Shown: positions 46,989-55,868 of the stretch, piece after piece | Position numbering within the stretch: position 1 is the stretch's first letter | Layout: each line of letters begins with the position of its first letter | DNA from: Nocardioides astragali | Lineage (GTDB): Bacteria; Actinomycetota; Actinomycetes; Propionibacteriales; Nocardioidaceae | Assembly: GCF_024436375.1 (NCBI RefSeq) | Contig: NZ_JAFMZM010000005.1 | Location: forward strand, 186,001 to 250,000 | Length of the DNA stretch: 64,000 nucleotides | Direction of reading: 5' to 3' | Program-made: the position numbers and the translations under genes | Notes under the pieces: model-generated | Told to the model about the DNA's origin: nothing | The model's database searches: none | Seen by the model: the letters and a program-made list of their open reading frames with translations, nothing else

Positions 46989-49118
46989 TCAGGTCTGCCG
47001 CAGCACCAGGACCGAGTGGGCCTGCAGCAGGAGCGTGCTGCCGGCCACCGCGGGCGTGCCGACGGCGATCGCGTCGTTGGTGGAGAGCACGACCTCGCCG
47101 TGGTGCACCCACTGGTTGTCCGGGAGGGTCAGCTTCTCGTCGTCGCTGCTGGCGTTGAACCAGATCATGAACGACTTGTCGCGCACCTGCTCGCCTCGCG
47201 GCCCGGGGTGGCGCAGCGGGGCGCCGTTGAGGAACATCCCGACCGTGCGGCAGGAGTCGTCGTTCCAGTCGTCGGTGGACATCTCCCGACCGCTCGGGTG
47301 CACCCACACCAGGTCCTTGATGCCGCCCTTGATGGTGGGCCGGCCCACGAACCAGTGGCGCTGGCGCAGCACGGGGTGCTCGCGGCGCAGGCGCAGCGCG
47401 GTCTTGGTGATCTCGTAGACGTCGAGCCAGGCGTCGTCGGGCTGCCAGTCGATCCACGAGGTCTCGTTGTCCTGGCCGTAGGCGTTGTTGTTGCCGCCCT
47501 GGGTGCGGCCGCGCTCGTCACCGGCCGTCAGCATCGGCACCCCGCTGGAGAAGCAGAGCGTCGCCATGAGGTTGGCCGCCTGGCGACGGCGTACGGCGAT
47601 GATCGCCTCGTCGTCCGTCTCGCCCTCCACCCCGCAGTTCCAGGAGCGGTTGTTGTCGGTGCCGTCGCGGTTGTGCTCGCCGTTGGCCTCGTTGTGCTTG
47701 TGGTTGTAGGACACGAGGTCGCGCAGCGTGAAGCCGTCGTGGGCGGTGATGAAGTTGACCGAGGCGTAGGGGGAGCGGCCGTCGTCGGCATAGAGGTCGC
47801 TCGACCCGGCCAGGCGCGTGGCGACGGTCCGTACGCCGGCGGCCTGGCCGCGCCAGAAGTCGCGCACCGTGTCGCGGAACTGGTCGTTCCACTCGATCCA
47901 CGGCGGCGGGAACTGTCCGACCCGATAGCCGTCCATCGAGGCGTCCCACGGCTCGGCGATGAGCTTGATGTGCCGCAGCACCGGGTCCTGCCCGATCGCG
48001 GTGATGAGGTGGCTGCCCATGTCGACGACCTGGTTGGTGCGGGTCAGGGCGCTCATCAGGTCGAAGCGGAAGCCGTCGACGTGCATCTCGTTGACCCAGT
48101 AGCGCAGCGAGTCGAGGATCATCCGCAGGCTCTGGGTGTGGGTGGCGTCGACGGTGTTGCCGCACCCCGTCACGTCCCAGTAGGTGTCCTGCATCGGCCT
48201 CGCGTCGTGGCCGCCCGCCGGCGGGTGCACCACGCGCTGGTAGTAGCCCAGGTCGTCCAGTCCTCGGAAGCTCAGTGTCGGGCCGAGCGGACCGGCCTCG
48301 GCGGTGTGGTTGTAGACCACGTCGAGGATGACCTCGAGGCCGGCCTCGTGGAACGCCTTGACCATCTGCTTGAACTCGGTGACCTGCTGACCGCGGTCGC
48401 CGGACGCGCTGTAGGCGTTGTGGGGGGCGAAGAACCCGAGGGAGTTGTAGCCCCAGTAGTTGACCAGGCCGTTCGCCGCGAGCGCCGGCTCGGAGAAGAA
48501 CTGGTGCACCGGGAGCAGCTCGACGGCCGTGACGCCCAGGTCGCGCAGGTAGTCGGTGACCGCAGGCGTGGCGAGGCCGGCGTAGGTGCCCCGGAGCTCG
48601 GCAGGCACCCGGTCGTGCAGCTGGGTCATGCCCTTGACGTGCATCTCGTAGATGACGGTGTCGCGCCAGCGCCGCCGTGGGGAGGTGTCCGCTCCCCACT
48701 GGAAGTCGTCGTAGACGACCACGCTGCGCGGGACGTACGGCGCCGAGTCGAGGTCGCTGAGCTTGTCCGGCGCTCCCATGGTGTAGCCGAAGATCGCGTC
48801 GTCGACGACCAGGTCGCCGGACACGGCCTTCCCGTAGGGGTCGAGCAGCAGCTTGGCGGCGTTGAAGCGCAGCCCCGCGGCCGGATCCCACGGGCCGTGG
48901 GCGCGATAGCCGTAGAGGGTGCCGGGCCGCACGCCAGGCAGGGCACCGTGCCACACGCCCAGCGAGTGCTCGGTCAGCTGGTGCCGCACCTCGGCGCCGT
49001 CGTCGTCGAACAGGCACACCCACACGGCCTCGGCGGCGGGGGCGTAGACCGCGAAGTTCGTCGCCTCCTGGGACCACGTCGCTCCCAAGGGGTAGTGGCG
49101 ACCCGGCCAGACGTTCAT
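46989..49118 (-). CDS. glgX: Glycogen debranching enzyme
   Basis: 709 residues of GH13_11. An N-terminal domain (WPGRHYPLGATWSQEATNFAV) and barrel have the Asp nucleophile in VDGFRFDLMSAL (~351) and the acid Glu in LIAEPWDA (~386). It hydrolyses 1,6 branches of phosphorylase-trimmed glucan, acting after GlgP. ATG 49118 gives the typical family start (NVWPGRHYPLG); ATG 49160 and GTG 49151 upstream would add a Thr-rich leader. The enoyl-CoA hydratase gene is divergent from it. Confidence 0.96.
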   Translation of the reverse strand: MNVWPGRHYPLGATWSQEATNFAVYAPAAEAVWVCLFDDDGAEVRHQLTEHSLGVWHGALPGVRPGTLYGYRAHGPWDPAAGLRFNAAKLLLDPYGKAVSGDLVVDDAIFGYTMGAPDKLSDLDSAPYVPRSVVVYDDFQWGADTSPRRRWRDTVIYEMHVKGMTQLHDRVPAELRGTYAGLATPAVTDYLRDLGVTAVELLPVHQFFSEPALAANGLVNYWGYNSLGFFAPHNAYSASGDRGQQVTEFKQMVKAFHEAGLEVILDVVYNHTAEAGPLGPTLSFRGLDDLGYYQRVVHPPAGGHDARPMQDTYWDVTGCGNTVDATHTQSLRMILDSLRYWVNEMHVDGFRFDLMSALTRTNQVVDMGSHLITAIGQDPVLRHIKLIAEPWDASMDGYRVGQFPPPWIEWNDQFRDTVRDFWRGQAAGVRTVATRLAGSSDLYADDGRSPYASVNFITAHDGFTLRDLVSYNHKHNEANGEHNRDGTDNNRSWNCGVEGETDDEAIIAVRRRQAANLMATLCFSSGVPMLTAGDERGRTQGGNNNAYGQDNETSWIDWQPDDAWLDVYEITKTALRLRREHPVLRQRHWFVGRPTIKGGIKDLVWVHPSGREMSTDDWNDDSCRTVGMFLNGAPLRHPGPRGEQVRDKSFMIWFNASSDDEKLTLPDNQWVHHGEVVLSTNDAIAVGTPAVAGSTLLLQAHSVLVLRQT

Positions 49119-49229
49119 CGTCTCGCCGTGGTGGGTCCAGGTTGTCGTCACGCAGGCCATTGTCCGCGAGACCGGGCCTCACGGCACAATGCGCCCACGA
49201 CCCGGCCGCGCCAACCAGGAGGAGCAACC

Positions 49230-50006
49230 ATGGAGTTCGTCTCGATCGACGTCACCGACGGGGTCGCCGTGCTGCGGCTCGACCGCCCCAAGATGAACGC
49301 GATCAGCGTCCAGGTGCAGGCAGACCTGCGCGAGGCGGCCGCGGAGCTCGGCGAGCGCGACGACGTACGAGCCGTCGTGCTCTGGGGCGGCGGGCGCGTG
49401 TTCGCCGCCGGCAACGACGTGAAGGAGATGGCCGACCTGTCGTACGCCGACATGGTGAGGGTCTCCACGTCGGTGAGCTCGGCCACCACCGCCCTCGCGA
49501 GGATCCCCAAGCCGGTCATCGCCGCCGTGAACGGCTACGCCCTGGGCGGCGGCTGCGAGCTCGCGCTCTCCGCTGACCTGCGCTTCGCCGCCGAGGACGC
49601 GGTCTTCGGCCAGCCCGAGGTGCTGCTCGGGATCATCCCCGGCGCGGGCGGGACGCAGCGACTCACGCGCCTGGTCGGCACGGCAAAGGCGAAGGACATC
49701 ATCTTCACCGGACGGTTCGTCAAGGCCGACGAGGCGCTGCGGATCGGGCTGGTGGACCGGGTCGTGCCCCCAGAGAAGGTGCTCGAGGAGTCCGTCGCCT
49801 ACGCCTCGCAGTTCAGCGGGGCGGCAGCACTGGCGATCCGGGCGGCCAAGGAGTGCATCGACCGGGGGAGCGAGGTCGACCTCGACACCGGGCTGGAGAT
49901 CGAGCGGCAGCAGTTCGCCGCGGTCTTCGCGACGGAGGACCGTACCCGCGGCATGACCTCGTTCGTTGAGAGCGGACCGGGCAAGGCAACATTCGTGGGA
50001 CGTTGA
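49230..50006 (+). CDS. Enoyl-CoA hydratase
   Basis: 258 residues of crotonase fold: oxyanion loops GRVFAAGNDVKEM and GYALGGGCELALSADLRFAAEDA, with the two catalytic Glu in GGGCELAL and QPEVLLGIIPGAGGTQRL. It adds water to trans-2-enoyl-CoA, fitting the nearby acyl-CoA genes. AGGAGGAGC lies just before ATG 49230. The following small membrane gene is 41 bp downstream. Confidence 0.93.
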   Translation: MEFVSIDVTDGVAVLRLDRPKMNAISVQVQADLREAAAELGERDDVRAVVLWGGGRVFAAGNDVKEMADLSYADMVRVSTSVSSATTALARIPKPVIAAVNGYALGGGCELALSADLRFAAEDAVFGQPEVLLGIIPGAGGTQRLTRLVGTAKAKDIIFTGRFVKADEALRIGLVDRVVPPEKVLEESVAYASQFSGAAALAIRAAKECIDRGSEVDLDTGLEIERQQFAAVFATEDRTRGMTSFVESGPGKATFVGR

Positions 50007-50047
50007 CCCGGTCGAGCAGGCCGATCACGACGACATAGGGAGCTGGC

Positions 50048-50416
50048 GTGGCCAGGAAAGACACGACAACGCAGGACCGGGACACCCGGGACAGGAGACG
50101 TTCAGTGGGCGCTGTGGCAGCAAAGGTCCGGACGAAGGTGGCGCAGCTGCTGTGGCTGGCGTGCGCGTTCTGCGCACTCCTGCTCGCGGTCGGGGCGTTG
50201 CTGGTCGCGCTCGACGCCAACCAGAAGAACGACCTGGTCGACTTCGTGATGGAGTCCGCGGACACCGTGGACCTGGGGGTCTTCTCTCGCAAGGGCGGCA
50301 TCAAGCAGTTCCGCGGAGAGGGCGCCGACGTCAAGAACGCCCTCTTCAACTGGGGCCTGGGTGCGATCGCCTGGCTGGTCGTGGGACGCATCCTGGATCG
50401 CATCATCAAGCCCTGA
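50048..50416 (+). CDS. Two-helix membrane protein, function unknown
   Basis: 122 residues. A basic, charged N-terminus (RKDTTTQDRDTRDRRR) precedes helices at ~35-55 (LLWLACAFCALLLAVGALLVAL) and ~100-118 (LGAIAWLVVGRILDRI). The N-terminal pattern suggests a cytoplasmic tail. GTG 50048 is the start. No domain recognised. Confidence 0.75.
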   Translation: MARKDTTTQDRDTRDRRRSVGAVAAKVRTKVAQLLWLACAFCALLLAVGALLVALDANQKNDLVDFVMESADTVDLGVFSRKGGIKQFRGEGADVKNALFNWGLGAIAWLVVGRILDRIIKP

Positions 50417-50432
50417 GGTCTACTGTCGACGC

Positions 50433-51620
50433 ATGTCGCCATCCCGCGTACGCACCCATGTCCGCCGCAGCGCCGCCGCCGGACTGACCGCCACCCTGGC
50501 AACCGTGGGGCTGGTCGCCACGGCGCCCGCCGCTGAGTCCGCCAGCACGTCGATCTCCTACACCTGCACGGCCCCCGACCTCGGCCCCGACAGCTTCACC
50601 CTGCCGGTCGTGCTCGACACCAACGCCCCGGCCCGGATGGCGGTGGGCCAGTCGGTCCCCGTCACGGTGACCGCGAGCGCGGTGCTGCCGGGTGCCGTGG
50701 CCCGGGCAGCAGCGTTGCGGCCGGCGACGGCCTTCGAGGGTGCGTGGACGCTGAGCGCCACCTTCGGCACGTCCGTCACCGCCGTCCCACAGACCATTGC
50801 GCGCACGTCGCTCGGCGTCCAGACCACCCCGACGCCGGTGCCGTTCACGGCCGGCTCCGCCCCGATCACGTACACCGCCCCGGCCACACCCGGCCCCGTC
50901 GAGATCACCGCTGGCGACATCTCGCCCGGCACCCTCCAGTTCTACAACGGCGACGCAGCCGCAGGAGGCCCGTCGGCCATCACCTGCACGGCCCCGCCCG
51001 GGAAGGCCCCGGTGATCGACACGATCGCCGTCGTCGCGACGTCCACGACGTCGCTGACCCTCGACAGGACGGCGTCCGAGTACGGGCAGGACGTCACCGC
51101 CACCGCCAAGGTGACGACCACCTCGGGCACGCCGGACGGCGACGTGGCCTTCTCCGTCGACGGCCTCGCGACCAAGGCCAAGGTCGGCAAGGACGGGGTC
51201 GCCACGCTGGTGCTGCCGGACGCGCCCACCGGCTCCCACAGCGTGACCGCGACCTTCGTCCCCCGCGACGCCACGACGTACGACGGCAGCACCTCCGCCC
51301 CGCAGGTCTGGACCGTGGCCAAGGCCCGCACCCGGATGCGCGTCCCGGTGACGGGCCGGACCACGACGGTGGCCACCCGGGTCGGCGTCAAGGCCAAGGG
51401 GGTGTTCGACACCGTCCCGACCGGCAAGGTGCGGATCAAGGTGAAGCGCATCGGCAAGCCTGGGAAGTGGGTCAAGGTCCGCACGCTCGACGACGGTGCC
51501 GCGCGAGCGGGCTTCGGCCGGCTGAAGAAGGGCCGCTACCAGGTCGTGGTGGTCTACCGCGGCGACGCCAACCACCGCTACCTCAAGAAGACGAAGCAGT
51601 TCCGCGTCACGCGGGGCTGA
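50433..51620 (+). CDS. Secreted Ig-like-domain protein
   Basis: 395 residues. A signal peptide (SAAAGLTATLATVGLVATAPAAES) leads to a beta-rich region (~40-200), a bacterial Ig-like domain (SLTLDRTASEYGQDVTATAKV ... VATLVLPDAPTGSHSVTATFV, ~215-300) and a basic Ig-like C-terminus (KVRIKVKRIGKPGKW). Surface or wall attachment is likely, function unknown. ATG 50433 lies 7 nt after TACTGT and may be leaderless. A shorter paralogue follows 22 bp later. Confidence 0.82.
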   Translation: MSPSRVRTHVRRSAAAGLTATLATVGLVATAPAAESASTSISYTCTAPDLGPDSFTLPVVLDTNAPARMAVGQSVPVTVTASAVLPGAVARAAALRPATAFEGAWTLSATFGTSVTAVPQTIARTSLGVQTTPTPVPFTAGSAPITYTAPATPGPVEITAGDISPGTLQFYNGDAAAGGPSAITCTAPPGKAPVIDTIAVVATSTTSLTLDRTASEYGQDVTATAKVTTTSGTPDGDVAFSVDGLATKAKVGKDGVATLVLPDAPTGSHSVTATFVPRDATTYDGSTSAPQVWTVAKARTRMRVPVTGRTTTVATRVGVKAKGVFDTVPTGKVRIKVKRIGKPGKWVKVRTLDDGAARAGFGRLKKGRYQVVVVYRGDANHRYLKKTKQFRVTRG

Positions 51621-51642
51621 CCTTCCCGACGCGGAGGACCCC

Positions 51643-52311
51643 ATGCACCGATCCCTGGTCGCCATAGCCTCGACCGTCCTGCTCGCCGCGGGTGCGGTGC
51701 CCGGCGCGCCGGCGTCCGCCACCGCGCCACCGACGAGCACCACGCTCGTCCTCAGCACCACCACGTCGGCGTACGGCCAGAGCGTCACGGCGACGGCGAC
51801 GGTCTCCGCCAAGCCCGGACCTCCGCAGGGCGACGTCGTCTTCTCCGTCGACGCGAGCACCGTCAAGGCCAACCTCGGCGCGGGCGGCAGCGCCACCGTG
51901 ATCCTCCCCGACGTGCTGGTCGGGCAGCACGCTGTCGTCGCCACCTTCGTGCCGCAGATCCCCGCCGAGCAGGAGGGCAGCACGTCGCCGGCCCAGACCT
52001 GGGTCGTGTCGCAGGCGCGGACCCAGCTCCAGGTGCGCGTCATCGGCAAGGGGGCGCGGATCCCCACCTCGGTCCAGGTGAAGGCCGCCGGTGACTTCGG
52101 CACCAGGCCGACCGGTCGCGTCAGGGTCGTGATCCGCCACCTCGGGACGGGGGAGACGCGCAGGGTCACCCAGCTGGATGCCTCGGCGGTCGCGCTGACG
52201 GGGCTCGGTCGGCTCCGGAAGGGCAACTACCGCCTGCGGGTGACGTATGTCGGCGACAGCCAGCACCTGCGCGAGCGGCGCTCGGGGACGTTCTACGTGC
52301 GGCGTCGCTGA
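51643..52311 (+). CDS. Secreted Ig-like-domain protein, paralogue
   Basis: 222 residues with a signal peptide (VAIASTVLLAAGAVPGAPASA). The body is a shortened copy of the preceding protein: LVLSTTTSAYGQSVTATATV ... VILPDVLVGQHAVVATFVP matches its Ig-like domain, and the basic C-terminus (GRVRVVIRHLGTG) is retained, while the first ~170 residues are missing. GGAGG sits 6 nt before ATG 51643. A tandem duplication followed by loss explains the pair. Confidence 0.82.
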   Translation: MHRSLVAIASTVLLAAGAVPGAPASATAPPTSTTLVLSTTTSAYGQSVTATATVSAKPGPPQGDVVFSVDASTVKANLGAGGSATVILPDVLVGQHAVVATFVPQIPAEQEGSTSPAQTWVVSQARTQLQVRVIGKGARIPTSVQVKAAGDFGTRPTGRVRVVIRHLGTGETRRVTQLDASAVALTGLGRLRKGNYRLRVTYVGDSQHLRERRSGTFYVRRR

Positions 52312-52337
52312 CGAGGCCTGCGTCACCTCAGGCGACC

Positions 52338-52360
52338 GTGACAGTGTCACTGTGAGTGAC
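52338..52360. promoter_or_regulatory. Overlapping palindromes upstream of etfB
   Basis: GTGACAGTGTCAC (52338-52350) and ACAGTGTCACTGT (52341-52353) are two interlocked perfect 13-bp palindromes, followed by GTGAC again. They lie in the 142-bp gap before etfB, ~50 bp before a possible TAACCT -10 (52401-52406). An operator or a short hairpin is possible. Confidence 0.35.
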
Positions 52361-52453
52361 GCCACCCGGATCACCATTCCGTGCCGGGGTGACTGACTTG
52401 TAACCTCACGAGCACATCCGAGCTCACAGGAGGGGCCGCGAGGCCACACCACC

Positions 52454-53257
52454 ATGAACATTGTTGTCTGTGTGAAGTACGTGCCGGACGCCACGGCCGA
52501 CCGCAAGTTCGAGGACGACTTCACGGTCGACCGAGTCGGGGTCGACGGCCTGTTGTCCGAGCTCGACGAGTACGCCGTCGAGCAGGCCCTGCAGTTCCGC
52601 GAGAAGCGCGAGGGCGAGGAGATCGAGATCACCGCGCTGACCGTGGGCCCGGAGAAGGCGGTCGACGCGGTGCGCAAGTCGCTGCAGATGGGTGTCGACA
52701 AGGGCGTCCACGTCCTCGACGACGCCATCGCGGGCTCCGACTACGTCGCGACGTCCCTGGTCCTGGCGAAGGCGATCGAGAAGATCGGTGCCGAGTCCGG
52801 GGGAGCCGACCTGGTGATCTGCGGCATGGCGTCCACGGACGCGGCCGGATCGGTGATCCCGGCGATGCTCGCGGAGCGCCTCGGCCTCCCGCAGGTCACG
52901 CTCGCGTCCGTGATCGAGTCGCAGGGCGACCAGGTCCGGATCAAGCGTGACAACGAGGGCTCCACCGAGGTCATCGGTGCGACCCTGCCCATCGTGCTGT
53001 CGGTGACCGACCAGTCGGGCGAGGCTCGCTACCCGTCGTTCAAGGGCATCATGGCGGCGAAGAAGAAGCCGCTGGAGACCTTCTCGCTGGCCGACCTGGG
53101 CGTCGACGCCGGCGAGGTCGGCCTGTCGGTCGCCTGGTCGCAGGTGGAGGACACCACCGAGCGTCCGCCGCGCACCGCCGGGGAGATCGTCACCGACGAG
53201 GACGGCTCGGGCGCTGGCGCGCTGGTCGAGTTCCTCGCGTCCAAGAAGTTCATCTGA
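52454..53257 (+). CDS. etfB: Electron transfer flavoprotein, beta subunit
   Basis: 267 residues, ETF beta type: start MNIVVCVKYVPD, AMP-binding CGMASTDAAGSVIPAMLAERLG and a DQSGEARYPSFKGIM segment. It carries electrons from acyl-CoA dehydrogenases to the ETF:quinone oxidoreductase. ATG 52454 is the start. etfA follows 14 bp later. Confidence 0.96.
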   Translation: MNIVVCVKYVPDATADRKFEDDFTVDRVGVDGLLSELDEYAVEQALQFREKREGEEIEITALTVGPEKAVDAVRKSLQMGVDKGVHVLDDAIAGSDYVATSLVLAKAIEKIGAESGGADLVICGMASTDAAGSVIPAMLAERLGLPQVTLASVIESQGDQVRIKRDNEGSTEVIGATLPIVLSVTDQSGEARYPSFKGIMAAKKKPLETFSLADLGVDAGEVGLSVAWSQVEDTTERPPRTAGEIVTDEDGSGAGALVEFLASKKFI

Positions 53258-53271
53258 GGAGCTGCGTAGAC

Positions 53272-54234
53272 ATGTCTGAAGTTCTGGTTGTGATCGACCA
53301 CGTCGCCGGCGAGGTCAAGAAGCCCACCTACGAGCTGCTCACCATCGCCCGTCGCCTCGGCGAGCCGGCGGCCGTGTTCTTCGGCTCGCCCGACCAGGCC
53401 GCCGCCGTGGCGGAGAAGGTCAAGGCGTACGGCGCCGCGAAGCTCTACGTCGTCGACGACGCCCAGACCAAGGGCTTCCTCGTCGCGCCGAAGGCCGAGG
53501 CCCTGCAGCAGCTCGCCGAGAAGAGCTCGCCGGCGGCGATCCTGCTGCCCTCGACGTTCGAGAACAAGGAGGTCGCCGGTCGCCTCGCGATCAAGCTGGG
53601 CTCGGGCCTGATCACCGATGCCGTCGACGTGCAGGCGGGCGAGAGTGGCCCGGTGACGACGCAGAGCGTGTTCGCCGGCAACTTCACCGTCCAGGCCAAG
53701 GTCACCCACGGCACGCCGATCATCACGGTCAAGCCCAACTCCGCCGCCCCCGAGGAGGCCGATGGTGCCGGCACGGTCGAGACGTTCGACGCGACCATCT
53801 CCGACGCCGCCAGGACCGCGCAGATCGTGGCCACCCAGCCGCGGCAGTCCACCGGTCGACCCGAGCTGACCGAGGCCGCCATCGTGGTCTCGGGCGGTCG
53901 TGGCACCGGCGGCAACTTCGAGCCGGTCGAGGGCTTCGCCGACTCGCTCGGCGCAGCCGTCGGCGCCTCGCGCGCGGCGGTCGACTCCGGCTGGATGCCG
54001 CACGCGTTCCAGGTCGGCCAGACCGGCAAGACGGTCTCACCGCAGCTCTACGTCGCCAACGGCATCTCCGGTGCGATTCAGCACCGCGCCGGCATGCAGA
54101 CCTCCAAGACCATCGTCGCGGTCAACAAGGACCCCGAGGCCCCGATCTTCGAGCTGGTCGACTTCGGCGTCGTGGGTGACCTGCACACCGTGCTGCCCGC
54201 CGCCACCGAGCAGATCACCGCTCGCAAGGGCTGA
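53272..54234 (+). CDS. etfA: Electron transfer flavoprotein, alpha subunit
   Basis: 320 residues. An N-terminal domain (LVVIDHVAGEVKKPTYELL) and C-terminal FAD domain with SGGRGTGGNFEPVEGFADSLGAAVGASRAAV-like order and HRAGMQTSKTIVAVNKDPEAPIFE. It holds the FAD of the heterodimer with EtfB. It forms an operon with etfB and ends at a strong hairpin. Confidence 0.96.
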   Translation: MSEVLVVIDHVAGEVKKPTYELLTIARRLGEPAAVFFGSPDQAAAVAEKVKAYGAAKLYVVDDAQTKGFLVAPKAEALQQLAEKSSPAAILLPSTFENKEVAGRLAIKLGSGLITDAVDVQAGESGPVTTQSVFAGNFTVQAKVTHGTPIITVKPNSAAPEEADGAGTVETFDATISDAARTAQIVATQPRQSTGRPELTEAAIVVSGGRGTGGNFEPVEGFADSLGAAVGASRAAVDSGWMPHAFQVGQTGKTVSPQLYVANGISGAIQHRAGMQTSKTIVAVNKDPEAPIFELVDFGVVGDLHTVLPAATEQITARKG

Positions 54235-54249
54235 CCCTGACCCCAGCGT

Positions 54250-54290
54250 CGACGGACGCCCCCGACCTCGCCGGTCGGGGGCGTCCGTCG
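54250..54290. terminator. Bidirectional terminator after etfA
   Basis: An 18-bp perfect stem (GACGGACGCCCCCGACC / GGTCGGGGGCGTCCGTC extended by one C-G pair) around a 5-base loop, between the convergent etfA and secreted-protein genes. Confidence 0.9.
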
Positions 54291-54294
54291 TCCA

Positions 54295-55830
54295 TCAGTA
54301 CGGGCTGCGCCGGACCGTCCACTCGCCGCCGCGCTCGACGACCCGCACGGTGTAGCCGTTGCTCCTGTTGAAGACGTCGAAGCGGTAGGGCAGCTCGTAG
54401 TTCGACGAGCGCGCCTTCTGGCACGCCTCGTCGAAGGTCGGCAGCGCGGTGCGTGACAGCGTCCGCCACCCGTCCGCCGCGGAGGCCTTCAGCACGGTCG
54501 GCCACCCGCGGTGGCGACCGGCAGCCGTCAGCAGCACCGCCGCGTCGGGACCGTCGGGAACGACCACCTCGCAGCGTCCGGTGACGCCGCCCGGCAGGGT
54601 CACGACACCCAGCTCGCGGGAGACGACGTACGTCCGGCTGGGTCCCGGCACGGCGACGTACCGTCCGTCGGGGGAGAGGCCGTAGGGGTGCCTGCCCATG
54701 CGGAGGGTCTGCCAGGCGCTGCCGTCCCCGGTGGTGAGCACGACGTCGCGGCCACCGCACGTCAGGTTGACCAGCACCACCGCGAGCGGCTCCGCCGGCC
54801 AGTTGGCGCCCCACCTGCAGCGCTCGGCGCCGGCGTCGTGGACGACGACCGGCGCGCCCCACGACTGCGTGGACCGGTCGTAGACCTGGGCCCGGACGAC
54901 GCGACGTCCGCGTGACCCGACCGCGTACAGCGGCAGGCCGGGGGCCGTGAAGAAGCTGGTGTGGAGAAGGCCTTGCGGCTCCTCGAGTCCGGGGGCCGAA
55001 GCCGGAGCGATCTCCGCCACTGCCCAGGGCGACCCTTCGCCGGCCCGCGAGATCACGGCACGGTACGCCGGACTCGAGGGGTCGCCGAACCAGGTCGTGT
55101 CGGAGTCGACGTTGGCGAAGTGGCTGTCCGAGCACCCTTCGGCGAGCGCGAGCTCCTGCCGGGTCGGCGCCGCGCCGCCGGTGCGGGTGAGGACCACGAT
55201 GGCGCACCGCCGCGCGAGCTGCGCCCCGAAGAGGTAGGACACCTCCTCGGCGTCGGTGATGGTGGCGGTGCTGGTGTACTCGATCCCCTCGGTGTCCAGG
55301 CGGTGGCGCGCGAACCCGGCCTCGGTGCGGGTGACGTAGCCCTCGCGCTCCGGCCACACCGCGTTGGTGCCGTCGGGGGAGATGCCGGGCTCGTCGTAGG
55401 CCTCACCTTCCAGCTCGTACGACGTCCAGGTGACGGTGTCGGGCGACCAGATCGCGTGGGAGGAGACCGGCGCCTGGTCCTCGGCATAGCTGCCTTCGTC
55501 GCACTCGGCGATCACGGCGACCGCGCCGCTCGCGGTGCGGGCGTCCACGTCGCCGCAGTAGAGGTTCGCCTTGCGGAGCACGACCGTCCTCGCGCCCCAC
55601 CCGGCGGTGGCCGCGTCGTAGCGCTTGCCCCAGACCGTCCGGTAGTTGTCGCTCGTCCAAATGCGGAACCGGTCGCCGTCGGCGAGCGCGAGCTCGACCC
55701 CGCCCCGGATCTCCCGAGGCAGCTCGGCCGCACCCGGCGCCGCCCCGCGGGCGGTGGACGCCGGGCTCGACGTGGTCAGGACAGCCGTCGTCGTCGCCAG
55801 CGCGACGATCACCCCCGTGATGCGAGACAT
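54295..55830 (-). CDS. Secreted beta-propeller-like protein, function unknown
   Basis: 511 residues with a signal peptide (ITGVIVALATTTAVLTTSSPAS). Repeated WSPD/ISPDGTNAVWPE/LSPDGRYVAVPG-like strands suggest a TolB/WD-type propeller or similar beta structure. Several Cys (e.g. LYCGDV, IAECDEGSY, AERCRWGANW, LTCGG) could form disulfides. No catalytic motif. ATG 55830 is used; it is divergent from proA and convergent with etfA. Confidence 0.75.
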   Translation of the reverse strand: MSRITGVIVALATTTAVLTTSSPASTARGAAPGAAELPREIRGGVELALADGDRFRIWTSDNYRTVWGKRYDAATAGWGARTVVLRKANLYCGDVDARTASGAVAVIAECDEGSYAEDQAPVSSHAIWSPDTVTWTSYELEGEAYDEPGISPDGTNAVWPEREGYVTRTEAGFARHRLDTEGIEYTSTATITDAEEVSYLFGAQLARRCAIVVLTRTGGAAPTRQELALAEGCSDSHFANVDSDTTWFGDPSSPAYRAVISRAGEGSPWAVAEIAPASAPGLEEPQGLLHTSFFTAPGLPLYAVGSRGRRVVRAQVYDRSTQSWGAPVVVHDAGAERCRWGANWPAEPLAVVLVNLTCGGRDVVLTTGDGSAWQTLRMGRHPYGLSPDGRYVAVPGPSRTYVVSRELGVVTLPGGVTGRCEVVVPDGPDAAVLLTAAGRHRGWPTVLKASAADGWRTLSRTALPTFDEACQKARSSNYELPYRFDVFNRSNGYTVRVVERGGEWTVRRSPY

Positions 55831-55868
55831 GGATCGAGGGTAGGTGAGATCGGCCTAGGCTGGCGGGC

